Position numbers and translations under genes: made by a program
Notes under the pieces: model-generated
What the model saw: only the letters and a program-made list of their open reading frames with translations
Told to the model about the DNA's origin: nothing
The model's database searches: none
NCBI RefSeq assembly: GCF_021190915.1
Contig: NZ_JAIOAP010000020.1
Span: 1 to 64,000, forward strand
Direction: 5' to 3'
Source of the DNA: Cohnella silvisoli
GTDB lineage: Bacteria; Bacillota; Bacilli; Paenibacillales; Paenibacillaceae
Length of the DNA stretch: 64,000 nt
In this document: in pieces, positions 1 to 7,595 of the stretch
Layout: each line of letters opens with the position of its first letter
Numbering within the stretch: position 1 is the stretch's first letter

Positions 1-10
1 GTTGATCTGG

Positions 11-127
11 TCTGGTAATAATGGCGGAGGGGTTCCACGCGTACCCATCTCGAACACGACCGTTAAGCCCTCCAGCGCCAATGGTACTTGGACCGCAGGG
101 TCCTGGGAGAGTAGGACGTTGCCAGGC
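11..127 (+). rRNA. rrf: 5S ribosomal RNA
   Basis: The sequence has the conserved 5S features: CCCATCTCGAACACG in the loop region, TTAAGCCCTCCAGCGCC, and GAGAGTAGGACGTTGCC near the 3' end. The terminal stem pairs TCTGGT at the start with the GCCAGG end. About 117 nt, the usual size. It marks the end of an rrn operon whose 23S and 16S lie to the left of the window. Confidence 0.95.
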
Positions 128-168
128 TGGATTAATTGTATGTCTGCTGTGATAGGTATAGGGGCCAT

Positions 169-244
169 GCTCTCATAGCTCAGTAGGTAGAGTGCATCCA
201 TGGTAAGGATGAGGTCACCGGTTCGATCCCGGTTGAGAGCTCCA
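169..244 (+). tRNA. tRNA-Thr (GGT)
   Basis: Cloverleaf with acceptor GCTCTCA/TGAGAGC, anticodon loop ATGGTAA (GGT), T-loop TTCGATC and encoded CCA. First of a tRNA cluster downstream of 5S rRNA. Confidence 0.96.
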
Positions 245-261
245 CTTCCTAACCCATTCAC

Positions 262-336
262 GGCCCCTTGGTCAAGCGGTTAAGACACCTCCCTTTCACG
301 GAGGTAACAGGGGTTCGAATCCCCTAGGGGTCACCA
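262..336 (+). tRNA. tRNA-Glu (TTC)
   Basis: Acceptor GGCCCCT pairs with AGGGGTC, anticodon loop CTTTCAC (TTC), encoded CCA. Confidence 0.96.
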
Positions 337-343
337 AGTATTC

Positions 344-419
344 GGAGGCTTAGCTCAGCTGGGAGAGCATCTGCCTTACAAGCAGAGGGTCGGCGGTTCG
401 ATCCCGTCAGCCTCCACCA
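344..419 (+). tRNA. tRNA-Val (TAC)
   Basis: Acceptor GGAGGCT, anticodon loop CTTACAA (TAC), T-arm GCGGTTCGATCCCGT, encoded CCA. Confidence 0.96.
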
Positions 420-443
420 TATTCTTTAAGATTGGCTTACCGT

Positions 444-517
444 TGGGGATTAGCCAAGCGGTAAGGCAACGGACTTTGACTCCGTCATCCAAGGTTCGAA
501 TCCTTGATCCCCAGCCA
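444..517 (+). tRNA. tRNA-Gln (TTG)
   Basis: Acceptor TGGGGAT/ATCCCCA, anticodon loop CTTTGAC (TTG), discriminator G and encoded CCA, typical of tRNA-Gln. Confidence 0.96.
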
Positions 518-523
518 TATTTT

Positions 524-599
524 GAGCCATTAGCTCAGCTGGTAGAGCACCTGACTTTTAATCAGGGTGTCGAAGGTTCGAGTCCTTCATGGCTCACCA
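524..599 (+). tRNA. tRNA-Lys (TTT)
   Basis: Acceptor GAGCCAT/ATGGCTC, anticodon loop CTTTTAA (TTT), encoded CCA. Confidence 0.96.
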
Positions 600-628
600 C
601 CTTCAACGTGGATTACTTTTTATCTCAT

Positions 629-711
629 GCGCGTATGGCGGAATTGGCAGACGCACCAGACTTAGGATCTGGCGGGCGACCGTGGGGGTTCAAGTCCCTC
701 TACGCGCACCA
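629..711 (+). tRNA. tRNA-Leu (TAG)
   Basis: Class II tRNA of 83 nt with a long variable arm, acceptor GCGCGTA/TACGCGC, anticodon loop CTTAGGA (TAG), encoded CCA. Confidence 0.95.
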
Positions 712-727
712 TTATTACCACAGGAAT

Positions 728-802
728 GCGGAAATAGCTCAGTGGTAGAGCATCTCGTTGCCAACGAGAAGGTCGCGGGTTCGAGCCCCGTTTTCCGCTC
801 CA
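728..802 (+). tRNA. tRNA-Gly (GCC)
   Basis: Acceptor GCGGAAA/TTTCCGC, anticodon loop TTGCCAA (GCC), encoded CCA. Confidence 0.96.
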
Positions 803-807
803 TATTT

Positions 808-884
808 GCGCCCTTAGCTCAGCTGGATAGAGCGTTTGACTACGAATCAAAAGGCCGGGAGTTCGAATCTCTCAGGGCGCGCCA
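808..884 (+). tRNA. tRNA-Arg (ACG)
   Basis: Acceptor GCGCCCT/AGGGCGC, anticodon loop CTACGAA (ACG, normally modified to ICG), encoded CCA. Confidence 0.96.
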
Positions 885-910
885 TTTTTACAAAAGCATA
901 CTTGTAATGT

Positions 911-987
911 CGGGACGTAGCTCAGCTTGGTAGAGCACCTGGTTTGGGACCAGGGGGTCGCATGTTCGAATCGTGTCGTCCCGACCA
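911..987 (+). tRNA. tRNA-Pro (TGG), copy 1
   Basis: Acceptor CGGGACG/CGTCCCG, anticodon loop TTTGGGA (TGG), encoded CCA. Identical along its length to the copy at 1139-1215. Confidence 0.96.
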
Positions 988-1001
988 TCTATTTTCTTCA
1001 T

Positions 1002-1075
1002 GCGGGTGTAGTTCAATGGTAGAACTTCAGCCTTCCAAGCTGATAGCGTGGGTTCGATTCCCATCACCCGCTCCA
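1002..1075 (+). tRNA. tRNA-Gly (TCC)
   Basis: Acceptor GCGGGTG/CACCCGC, anticodon loop CTTCCAA (TCC), encoded CCA. Confidence 0.96.
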
Positions 1076-1088
1076 TAATCATTTTCTT

Positions 1089-1112
1089 AAGCCTTCTCAA
1101 AAGGGCTTTTTT
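1089..1112 (+). terminator. Terminator after tRNA cluster
   Basis: AAGCCTTCTCAAAAGGGCTT hairpin followed by a run of eight T. It closes the cluster before the extra tRNA-Pro copy. Confidence 0.75.
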
Positions 1113-1138
1113 TTAAGAAGTCATAATCTTCATATTGT

Positions 1139-1215
1139 CGGGACGTAGCTCAGCTTGGTAGAGCACCTGGTTTGGGACCAGGGGGTCGCATGTTCGAATC
1201 GTGTCGTCCCGACCA
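1139..1215 (+). tRNA. tRNA-Pro (TGG), copy 2
   Basis: Exact repeat of the tRNA-Pro at 911-987, placed after the cluster terminator and followed by its own terminator. The identity extends a few bases into both flanks (908-990 versus 1136-1218), pointing to a recent local duplication. Confidence 0.96.
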
Positions 1216-1238
1216 TCTCATCCCATATTCGTAATCGG

Positions 1239-1266
1239 AAGCCTTACTATTGTAGGGCTTTTTTTG
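1239..1266 (+). terminator. Terminator after second tRNA-Pro
   Basis: AAGCCTTAC / GTAGGGCTT hairpin followed by seven T. Confidence 0.75.
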
Positions 1267-1471
1267 TTGAAAACCAAAGATTTCTAAATGGGCGGCTGAA
1301 TTAAAAGGAGATTTTCGACGATCAATGTAGTATGATAACAGGAAGGGCTTTTTTGTTGAACGATCATATACCTTAAGCCTTATCGGCTTACTTCATCTGA
1401 TCGCTCGGTACAAATGTTTATCCCCATCTTTAGGATTGGGAAGCCATTTTACTTGAAATGTAGGGTTTGGG
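1267..1471 (+). other. Leader region upstream of ppc
   Basis: No gene is seen. It contains a third AGGGCTTTTTTG stretch (about 1344-1356) that looks like the right half of a tRNA terminator without its left arm. There is a TATGAT hexamer at 1331-1336 without a convincing -35, and two small hairpins, one at 1373-1390 and one at about 1421-1441 just before the ppc start. The ppc promoter must lie here but cannot be pinned down by eye. Confidence 0.4.
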
Positions 1472-4276
1472 GTGAAAGAGATGACGGAATTGGCTGCAAG
1501 CCAACGTTCTACGTCCAATCATCTGCTGCGTAGAGATGTGCGCTTTCTAGGTAACATTCTGGGAGAAGTGCTCGTGCATCAGGGTGGTCGGGAATTGCTG
1601 GAACAAGTTGAGAAAATTCGCGAGATGAGCAAAGCGTTGCGTGCGGAGTTTTTGCCGGAATTGTACGAAGGATTTATTAACACCATTAAAACCTTGGAGC
1701 CTGAAATCAGACACCAGGTCATTCGGGCTTTCGCCATTTATTTTCAATTGGTCAATATTGCCGAGCAAAATCACCGGATTCGTCGTAAACGCGACTATGA
1801 ACGTTCGACCGGGGAAGCTGTGCAGCCAGGCTCTATCGAGAGCGTGGTGCAAAGCCTTAAGGAAAAGAAGCTGTCCGCTGATGAAGTTCGGGACATGCTT
1901 TCCGATATTTCCCTTGAGCTTGTAATGACGGCCCATCCAACGGAAGCAACGCGGCGTGACGTACTCGACATTCATAAACGGATTGCGGACGAGGTTATGG
2001 AATTGGATAATCCGTCGCTTACTTACCGTGAACGGGAAAAGCTTCGCGAGAAGCTGCTAAACGAAGTGTTAACCCTGTGGCAGACCGATGAGCTGCGCGA
2101 CCGCAAGCCTACCGTTATCGATGAAGTTCGCAACGGGATGTATTTTTTCCATGAAACGTTGTTTGAAGTTCTTCCTGACGTATACGAGGAGCTTGAGCGC
2201 TGCCTGCAGAAGTTCTATCCGCAACAACAACAGTGGCATGTGCCCACTTATTTGCGTTTCGGATCTTGGATTGGCGGGGACCGCGACGGTAACCCATCCG
2301 TAACAGCTGACGTTACTTGGATAACGCTCAATATGCAGCGTAACCTCGTTATCTATAAGTATGAGAATATCATTCGCGCGCTAAGTCGCCAGATGAGCTT
2401 CAGCACGACAATCGTAGAAGTAACGAATGAACTTCTCGATTCCATACGCGAGGATAACGCCAATGTGGAACTGCGAACGGTGGAGCCTTGGACGAATGAG
2501 AAGGAACCTTATCGCATTAAGTTAAGATACATGCTGCAGAAGCTGCAGAACATGAGGGAAGACAAGTACAAGGGAACGAAGCAACGTTACCATACGGTAG
2601 CGGATCTAATAGCGGACATCGAGCTTATCGACCGCAGCTTGCGTCATCACTTTGCGGATTTCGTGGCGAATTCCCATTTGAAGAAATTTATCCGCCAAGT
2701 GGAGTTGTTCGGTTTCCATCTCGCGGCCTTGGATGTGCGTCAGCATAGCAAAGAGCACGAGAATGCGATGACGGAGTTGCTTGCGAAAGCAGGAGTATCG
2801 GATAACTATGCAGCGCTGGCTGAACAAGAGAAAATCGAGCTATTGCACGGTTTGCTTGGAAATGGGAAGCAGCTGCTCAATGAATCAATAGTGCTAAGCG
2901 ACTCCAGCAAGGAGTGCTTGGATGTATACCATACGATTTATAAGGCGCAACAGGAATTTGGAACAGGCTGTATCACGAGTTACTTGATCAGCATGACGCA
3001 AGGAGCGAGCGATCTTCTAGAGGTCATGGTGTTCGCCAAGGAAGCAGGTTTGTTCCGTCGCAATGAAGACGGTACGATCACGAGCACGCTTCAGGCTGCG
3101 CCGCTATTCGAGACGATCGATGACTTACACGAAGCGCCAGCCATTATGGAAACCTTGTTTAACCTGCCGATCTACCGTGAATGCCTATCCGCTATGGGCG
3201 ACTTGCACGAGATTATGCTCGGTTATTCCGACAGCAATAAAGACGGCGGAATGGTTACGGCCAACTGGGAACTGCGCGTAGCCCTTAATGACCTGACGCG
3301 GACAGCCAAAGCGCATAACGTACGCTTGAAATTTTTCCATGGCCGCGGAGGAGCGCTCGGTCGGGGCGGAATGCCGCTTAACCGCAGCATCCTCGCGCAG
3401 CCGCCGCACACGATCGGTGGGGGAATCAAGATAACCGAGCAAGGGGAAGTGTTGTCCTCCCGTTACTCGATGAAGGGGATCGCTTATCGAAGCTTAGAGC
3501 AGGCGACGGGTGCATTAATAACGGGAGCTTACTTATCGCGCAATCCTGCTCAAGAACAATCGATCGAGACTCAATGGGAAGGCATCATGCGCGGAATTTC
3601 CGTCGATGCGCAAACCAAATATCAGGATTTGATTTTCCGCGATCCGGACTTCATGACGTTCTTCAAGGAATCTACGCCGCTTCCGGAAGTCGGCGAGCTG
3701 AATATCGGCTCCCGCCCTTCCAAACGCAAAGGAAGCGATCGGTTTGAGGATTTAAGGGCGATTCCATGGGTATTCGCTTGGACGCAAAGCCGTTATTTGC
3801 TCCCGGCATGGTATGCGGCGGGAACGGCGTTCAAGTCGTACGTGAACGGGAATGCCGGACGTCTGGAAACCCTTCGCACGATGTATCGCGAATATTCCTT
3901 TTTCCGTTCTCTCGTCGATAACCTGCAGATGGCGCTTGGCAAGGCGGATCTCATCATCGCCCGTCAATATGCAGCCATGATTGAGGATGATACGATCAAG
4001 GAACGGATTTTCACGCAAATCGAAGAAGAATACGCGACAACGAAAGAGATGATTCTAACGATTACCGGCCAAGAGGACATCCTCGACAATGTTCCGGTTA
4101 TCCAAGAGTCGATTCGCTTACGCAATCCGTACGTTGATCCTCTAAGCTATATGCAGGTTCAATTGCTAACAGAGTTACGCAGCCTGCGAGCTAACAACGA
4201 GGACGACGCGGAGCTGCTGCGCGAAGTGCTTATCACGATTAACGGAATTGCCGCCGGCCTGCGTAATACGGGCTGA
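1472..4276 (+). CDS. ppc: Phosphoenolpyruvate carboxylase
   Basis: Carboxylates phosphoenolpyruvate with bicarbonate to oxaloacetate, refilling the TCA cycle in the cytoplasm. The protein of about 934 residues matches the usual length. Family motifs appear in order: VMTAHPTEATRR around residue 150 with the catalytic His, FGSWIGGDRDGNP around 265, LGYSDSNKDGG near 585, FFHGRGGALGRGG near 617 (the glycine-rich catalytic loop), GSRPSKRK near 750, and the C-terminal tetrapeptide RNTG, where most members end in QNTG. The start is GTG at 1472, preceded by a GGGG stretch; an in-frame ATG at 1481 is an alternative that would shorten the protein by three residues. The gene is monocistronic, followed by a strong hairpin terminator. 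Confidence 0.97.
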   Translation: MKEMTELAASQRSTSNHLLRRDVRFLGNILGEVLVHQGGRELLEQVEKIREMSKALRAEFLPELYEGFINTIKTLEPEIRHQVIRAFAIYFQLVNIAEQNHRIRRKRDYERSTGEAVQPGSIESVVQSLKEKKLSADEVRDMLSDISLELVMTAHPTEATRRDVLDIHKRIADEVMELDNPSLTYREREKLREKLLNEVLTLWQTDELRDRKPTVIDEVRNGMYFFHETLFEVLPDVYEELERCLQKFYPQQQQWHVPTYLRFGSWIGGDRDGNPSVTADVTWITLNMQRNLVIYKYENIIRALSRQMSFSTTIVEVTNELLDSIREDNANVELRTVEPWTNEKEPYRIKLRYMLQKLQNMREDKYKGTKQRYHTVADLIADIELIDRSLRHHFADFVANSHLKKFIRQVELFGFHLAALDVRQHSKEHENAMTELLAKAGVSDNYAALAEQEKIELLHGLLGNGKQLLNESIVLSDSSKECLDVYHTIYKAQQEFGTGCITSYLISMTQGASDLLEVMVFAKEAGLFRRNEDGTITSTLQAAPLFETIDDLHEAPAIMETLFNLPIYRECLSAMGDLHEIMLGYSDSNKDGGMVTANWELRVALNDLTRTAKAHNVRLKFFHGRGGALGRGGMPLNRSILAQPPHTIGGGIKITEQGEVLSSRYSMKGIAYRSLEQATGALITGAYLSRNPAQEQSIETQWEGIMRGISVDAQTKYQDLIFRDPDFMTFFKESTPLPEVGELNIGSRPSKRKGSDRFEDLRAIPWVFAWTQSRYLLPAWYAAGTAFKSYVNGNAGRLETLRTMYREYSFFRSLVDNLQMALGKADLIIARQYAAMIEDDTIKERIFTQIEEEYATTKEMILTITGQEDILDNVPVIQESIRLRNPYVDPLSYMQVQLLTELRSLRANNEDDAELLREVLITINGIAAGLRNTG

Positions 4277-4301
4277 GGCAACATTAGAGAGACGAATCGA
4301 T

Positions 4302-4330
4302 GGGGGCCCGGGTCGCGACCCGGGTCCTTT
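4302..4330 (+). terminator. Terminator after ppc
   Basis: Perfect 18-bp palindrome CCCGGGTCGCGACCCGGG (4307-4324) extended by GGG/TCC on either side and followed by TTTT. It sits 26 bp after the ppc stop. The palindrome is immediately followed by TTTGTACAAGAAAGC (see findings). Confidence 0.8.
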
Positions 4331-4352
4331 TGTACAAGAAAGCAGGTCAACA

Positions 4353-5273
4353 ATGAATAGAACCAACCGCCTGTTAGCGATTGTACTCGTACTTCTGGGT
4401 TCCACGAGCTATGGCTTGCTTACGGCAATTTATAAGCTCGCTTTGGCCGACGGTTGGAGCGTGAACCAATTAACCTTAAACCAAGTATTATCGGGTGCGG
4501 TTATGCTATGGCTTACTCTAGGAGTCACTCGATTACGAAAGGGAAAGCCTTCTCTTACTGGTACTTGGAGAGCGTGGCTTAAGCTTGCTATCATCGGGAT
4601 CGTGGGACTGTCGCTGACGACCATATTGTACAATGAAGCATTGGCACGTTTAGACGGTTCTTTAGGGATTGTCTTGCTTTTTCAATTTACGTGGATTACG
4701 ATTCTGCTAGAAAGCATTCGCAAGCGGAAATGGCCATCACGGCAAGAATGGATAGCTGTCGCTTTCATTGTCGTTGGAACGGTTCTTGCCGTAGGGCTTC
4801 TAGAGCAGGATTTCAGCCGAGTGGACGGTTTGGGCGTGCTGTACGGGTTGTTGTCCGCAGTGACTTACAGTTTGTTTTTTTTCCTGACTGGGTTTCTGCC
4901 CAGCCAATTGGACCCGATTGCCAAATCGGCAATCATGTCGACCGCTTCACTCGTTTTTGTTATTGTGCTGCAGGTTCCGATGACTTTCGGCGGTGCTATC
5001 GAAGGCTCATTGATCGGTTGGGGATTGTTACTCGGATTTCTGGGAACGGCGTTTCCTTTTTTCTGTTTTAATTATGGAATACCCAAGATAGGCAGCGGTT
5101 TAGCGGCTTTGCTTGGTTCAATGGAACTGCCGGCAGCAATAATAGGCGTATACGTCCTATTAGGCGAACCTCTATCGGCATGGCAGGCGGCAGGCAGCGG
5201 ATTAATTATTGCAGGCATCATGGCGGCGCAGTGGAAAACGACGCACACCGTCACAACCGGCAAAGGAAGGTGA
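4353..5273 (+). CDS. EamA/DMT-family membrane transporter
   Basis: Predicted inner-membrane permease of the drug/metabolite transporter superfamily, 306 residues, with about ten hydrophobic segments in two repeats of five, the duplicated EamA arrangement. The second half carries the typical LGTAFPFFCFNYGI and a terminal segment ending near MAAQWK. The substrate cannot be read from sequence. ATG 4353 is chosen because the reading frame further upstream overlaps ppc and its terminator, and because AGCAGGT precedes it at a plausible distance. It ends 9 bp before sigW, so the two are probably co-transcribed; this would make the promoter ahead of this gene a route to sigW expression. Roles such as metabolite export are only inferred from the family. 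Confidence 0.85.
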   Translation: MNRTNRLLAIVLVLLGSTSYGLLTAIYKLALADGWSVNQLTLNQVLSGAVMLWLTLGVTRLRKGKPSLTGTWRAWLKLAIIGIVGLSLTTILYNEALARLDGSLGIVLLFQFTWITILLESIRKRKWPSRQEWIAVAFIVVGTVLAVGLLEQDFSRVDGLGVLYGLLSAVTYSLFFFLTGFLPSQLDPIAKSAIMSTASLVFVIVLQVPMTFGGAIEGSLIGWGLLLGFLGTAFPFFCFNYGIPKIGSGLAALLGSMELPAAIIGVYVLLGEPLSAWQAAGSGLIIAGIMAAQWKTTHTVTTGKGR

Positions 5274-5282
5274 GGAGTAACT

Positions 5283-5849
5283 TTGAAGCCATTGGAGACG
5301 CGTTTGGCACGATTAGCCCTTAAAGGCGATCAGCGTGCTTTCGCGGAGATCGTGGATCTATATAAAGACAAGCTGTATCACCTCGCTTACCGGATGACGG
5401 GAAACCGCCAGGAAGCCGAAGATGTCGTACAGGAAGCCTTTCTCAGGGTATATAAGAACTTGGATAGGTATGACGAGAACCAGAAGTTCTCCACTTGGAT
5501 TTATAGGATCGCAACGAATTTAAGTATAGACCGTCTAAGAAAAAGACGGGCGATTTATTCGCTGGATGCGGAATCGTCGGATCACGAGGGCTTGGACGGA
5601 TATGCGATGCTTCCTAGCGATGATCGAACGCCGGAAAGCGAACTGCTTCTTTCGGAGACGCAAAGGCTTATACACGAGGCGATCGCGACGTTGCCCGTGA
5701 AATACAAATCCGTTATGATCTTACGGTATTTGCAAGACTTATCGCTTCAAGAAATATCCGATGTGCTCGATATGCCGGTTACGACAGTGAAAACCCGAGT
5801 CCATCGCGGACGGGAATTTCTGCGCAAGAAGTTGGAGCATAAGCTGTAA
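5283..5849 (+). CDS. sigW: ECF sigma factor SigW
   Basis: Extracytoplasmic-function sigma factor of 188 residues. Region 2 covers about residues 15-85 with YRMTGNRQEAEDVVQEAFLR and the RIATNLSIDRLRKR -10-binding helix. Region 4 covers about 130-185 with LPVKYKSVMILRYLQDLS and a helix-turn-helix ending in VKTRVHRGREFLRKKL. In Bacillus, SigW directs the response to cell-envelope damage and is held by the membrane anti-sigma RsiW. The start is TTG 5283, supported by GGTGAGGAG eight bases upstream. The order sigW - anti-sigma - cdaA - cdaR - glmM is the one found in Bacillus and Paenibacillus, which supports the name. Confidence 0.93.
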   Translation: MKPLETRLARLALKGDQRAFAEIVDLYKDKLYHLAYRMTGNRQEAEDVVQEAFLRVYKNLDRYDENQKFSTWIYRIATNLSIDRLRKRRAIYSLDAESSDHEGLDGYAMLPSDDRTPESELLLSETQRLIHEAIATLPVKYKSVMILRYLQDLSLQEISDVLDMPVTTVKTRVHRGREFLRKKLEHKL

Positions 5850-5863
5850 GCCTTATAAAAAAT

Positions 5864-5890
5864 TGAAACCGGGCCGCACTGTCACACGTA
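5864..5890 (+). promoter_or_regulatory. SigW-type (ECF) promoter ahead of anti-sigma gene
   Basis: TGAAAC (5864-5869) and CGTA (5887-5890) are separated by 17 bp. This matches the ECF consensus recognised by SigW, TGAAAC-N16/17-CGTA. It sits between the sigW stop and the anti-sigma start, so it would give an additional SigW-dependent transcript of the anti-sigma gene. Read directly from sequence; activity is inferred. Confidence 0.65.
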
Positions 5891-5946
5891 CTGTATATAA
5901 GCATCGTTTACGGAGTTTATCTCCGTTAAGGAAAGGGATGGCTGAT

Positions 5947-6561
5947 ATGAAGTGTAACGTCGCCGTCGTGTTCATGCATGATTATCTGGATGGAGACTTG
6001 GCGCGCGAAGAGGCGAAACAGTTGCAGGAGCATCTGGGTCAATGTCCGTCGTGTTATGCCCGTTATGAATCGTTGGAACGCACCGATGCGTTCGTAAGAA
6101 CTCTACCTATAGAAAAAGCCCCTGAACATTTAGCCGATCGCATTATGAAGTCGCTGCCTAGTCCGCGGCGTCCGGCTGCTTGGACCTCATGGGTTCGTCG
6201 TCATCCGGCGGTATCCGCGGCCGCGATATTCATGGTCGTCATGCTGTCTAGCTTCGTGGCCATGTGGAATCAGGATCAGGAGCTTTCCGTTACGGGCCCG
6301 GATTTGGAACATGTCGTCATTGAAGGCAACAAGGTTATCGTTCCTGAAGGCCAGAAGTTTTCCGGCGATTTGACCGTCGTTAACGGAGACGTACAGGTGC
6401 TTGGCGACCTGGATGGGAATTTGACAGTCATTGATGGCAACGTTTCTCCATTGGCTTCTACCGCCCATATTGCGGGCGAGATCAAGACGATCGACAGAGC
6501 TGTCGATTGGATGTGGTATAAGGTTAGCTCTTGGTTCGGAACGCTGGCTTACGGGTCCTGA
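5947..6561 (+). CDS. rsiW: RsiW-like membrane anti-sigma factor
   Basis: Predicted anti-sigma-W factor, 204 residues. The N-terminal cytoplasmic zinc-binding anti-sigma domain (about residues 1-55) has the HxxxCxxC pattern in HLGQCPSC. A single transmembrane helix follows at about 88-108 (SAAAIFMVVMLSSFVAMW). The outer domain is rich in short beta repeats (KVIVPEGQKFSGDLTVVNGD), resembling polymer-forming/bactofilin-like folds. Release by regulated proteolysis is known for the family. ATG 5947 is chosen because AAGGAAAGGG lies 9 bp upstream; ATG 5938 is too close to it, and a longer N-terminus from 5863 would overlap the ECF promoter. It is followed by a strong terminator. Confidence 0.9.
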   Translation: MKCNVAVVFMHDYLDGDLAREEAKQLQEHLGQCPSCYARYESLERTDAFVRTLPIEKAPEHLADRIMKSLPSPRRPAAWTSWVRRHPAVSAAAIFMVVMLSSFVAMWNQDQELSVTGPDLEHVVIEGNKVIVPEGQKFSGDLTVVNGDVQVLGDLDGNLTVIDGNVSPLASTAHIAGEIKTIDRAVDWMWYKVSSWFGTLAYGS

Positions 6562-6614
6562 TAGGGTTCGACAATTTTCGGGACACCTCTCGTGCGTGCC
6601 GAATCGAGTAAATG

Positions 6615-6645
6615 AACCTCTCTGGGTCAAAGAGAGGTTTTTTTT
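6615..6645 (+). terminator. Terminator after rsiW
   Basis: AACCTCTCT/AGAGAGGTT stem with a short loop and eight T. Confidence 0.9.
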
Positions 6646-6664
6646 GCGTAAAAGACAGGATTTC

Positions 6665-6693
6665 TTGGCAAGAGTAGAGAAAGATATTAAGAT
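6665..6693 (+). promoter_or_regulatory. Possible sigma-A promoter for cdaA
   Basis: TTGGCA (6665-6670), 17 bp, TAAGAT (6688-6693), placed between the rsiW terminator and cdaA. Hexamers are imperfect; context supports a promoter here. Confidence 0.4.
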
Positions 6694-6761
6694 AGAAACT
6701 ACGTACAATTCCGACAATATTCGTCGCAACTAATCCAGCGCCGGGACGGGGGGGTCGCGTC

Positions 6762-7595
6762 TTGGACTATTTTGCCGGGCTGACACTTAAGAATTCCATT
6801 AAAGATATCGTCGATGTGCTTATCGTGAGCTACATCATTTACAGATTAATCATCATGGTACGGGGCACTCGGGCAGTTCAATTGCTCCGGGGTATCTTCC
6901 TGCTTGTTATTACATGGGCTTTGAGCACTTGGCTTAACTTGTACACGCTGAAGTGGCTCATGAACCAGATGTTCACCTTCGGCGTAGTTACGGTTCTGAT
7001 TATTTTCCAACCGGAGCTTAGAAGGGCTCTGGAGCAGTTAGGACGAGGGAAGCTGTTTACGCGTTCCTCGCCGGAAGAGCAGGATGTAAGCCATCAGATC
7101 AATGAGGTCATTAAGTCTGTTAATTATTTAGCGCGTCGAAAAATCGGGGCGTTAATTGTGTTTGAGCGTTATACCGGGCTAAACGATTACATCGAATCGG
7201 GTATTAAGATGGAGTCCAAGCTTAGCTCGGAGCTACTCAGCAACGTATTTATACCTAACACCCCGCTGCATGACGGGGCGGTGATTATCCGGGGTAATCA
7301 GATCATGGCTGCAGGCTGTTACTTGCCGTTATCGGAGAACCCTTTTATCAGCAAAGAGTTGGGGACTCGCCATCGGGCGGCTATCGGCGTCACTGAAGTA
7401 TGCGATGCGATTTCGGTAGTCGTCTCTGAAGAAACGGGACAAGTATCGCTGGCTATTAACGGTCAAATCGTGCGCGATATTAAGGAAGAGTCGCTTATTT
7501 CCAAGTTGTTCGAGGAATTGCGTCCGCAATTCAAAGCGAAGGCCACGGAGTGGAAAGCTTTCTGGAAGCGGAAAGAAGGTGGCAGCCGTGGATAA
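6762..7595 (+). CDS. cdaA: Diadenylate cyclase CdaA (c-di-AMP synthase)
   Basis: Makes cyclic di-AMP from two ATP at the cytoplasmic face of the membrane. 277 residues, the family length. Three transmembrane helices occupy about residues 1-85. The DAC catalytic domain follows, with the DGA motif in TPLHDGAVII near residue 171 and the RHR motif in TRHRAAIG near 202. The TTG start is supported by a G-rich stretch seven bases upstream. It overlaps cdaR by 8 bp. In related bacteria CdaA is controlled by CdaR, its neighbour, and inhibited by GlmM, the next gene, so the operon carries the enzyme with two partners. Confidence 0.95.
   Translation: MDYFAGLTLKNSIKDIVDVLIVSYIIYRLIIMVRGTRAVQLLRGIFLLVITWALSTWLNLYTLKWLMNQMFTFGVVTVLIIFQPELRRALEQLGRGKLFTRSSPEEQDVSHQINEVIKSVNYLARRKIGALIVFERYTGLNDYIESGIKMESKLSSELLSNVFIPNTPLHDGAVIIRGNQIMAAGCYLPLSENPFISKELGTRHRAAIGVTEVCDAISVVVSEETGQVSLAINGQIVRDIKEESLISKLFEELRPQFKAKATEWKAFWKRKEGGSRG

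Noticed and set aside
443..1100. Open frames on both strands across the tRNA cluster
   Set aside because: They lie within tRNA genes and their peptides are translations of tRNA sequence.
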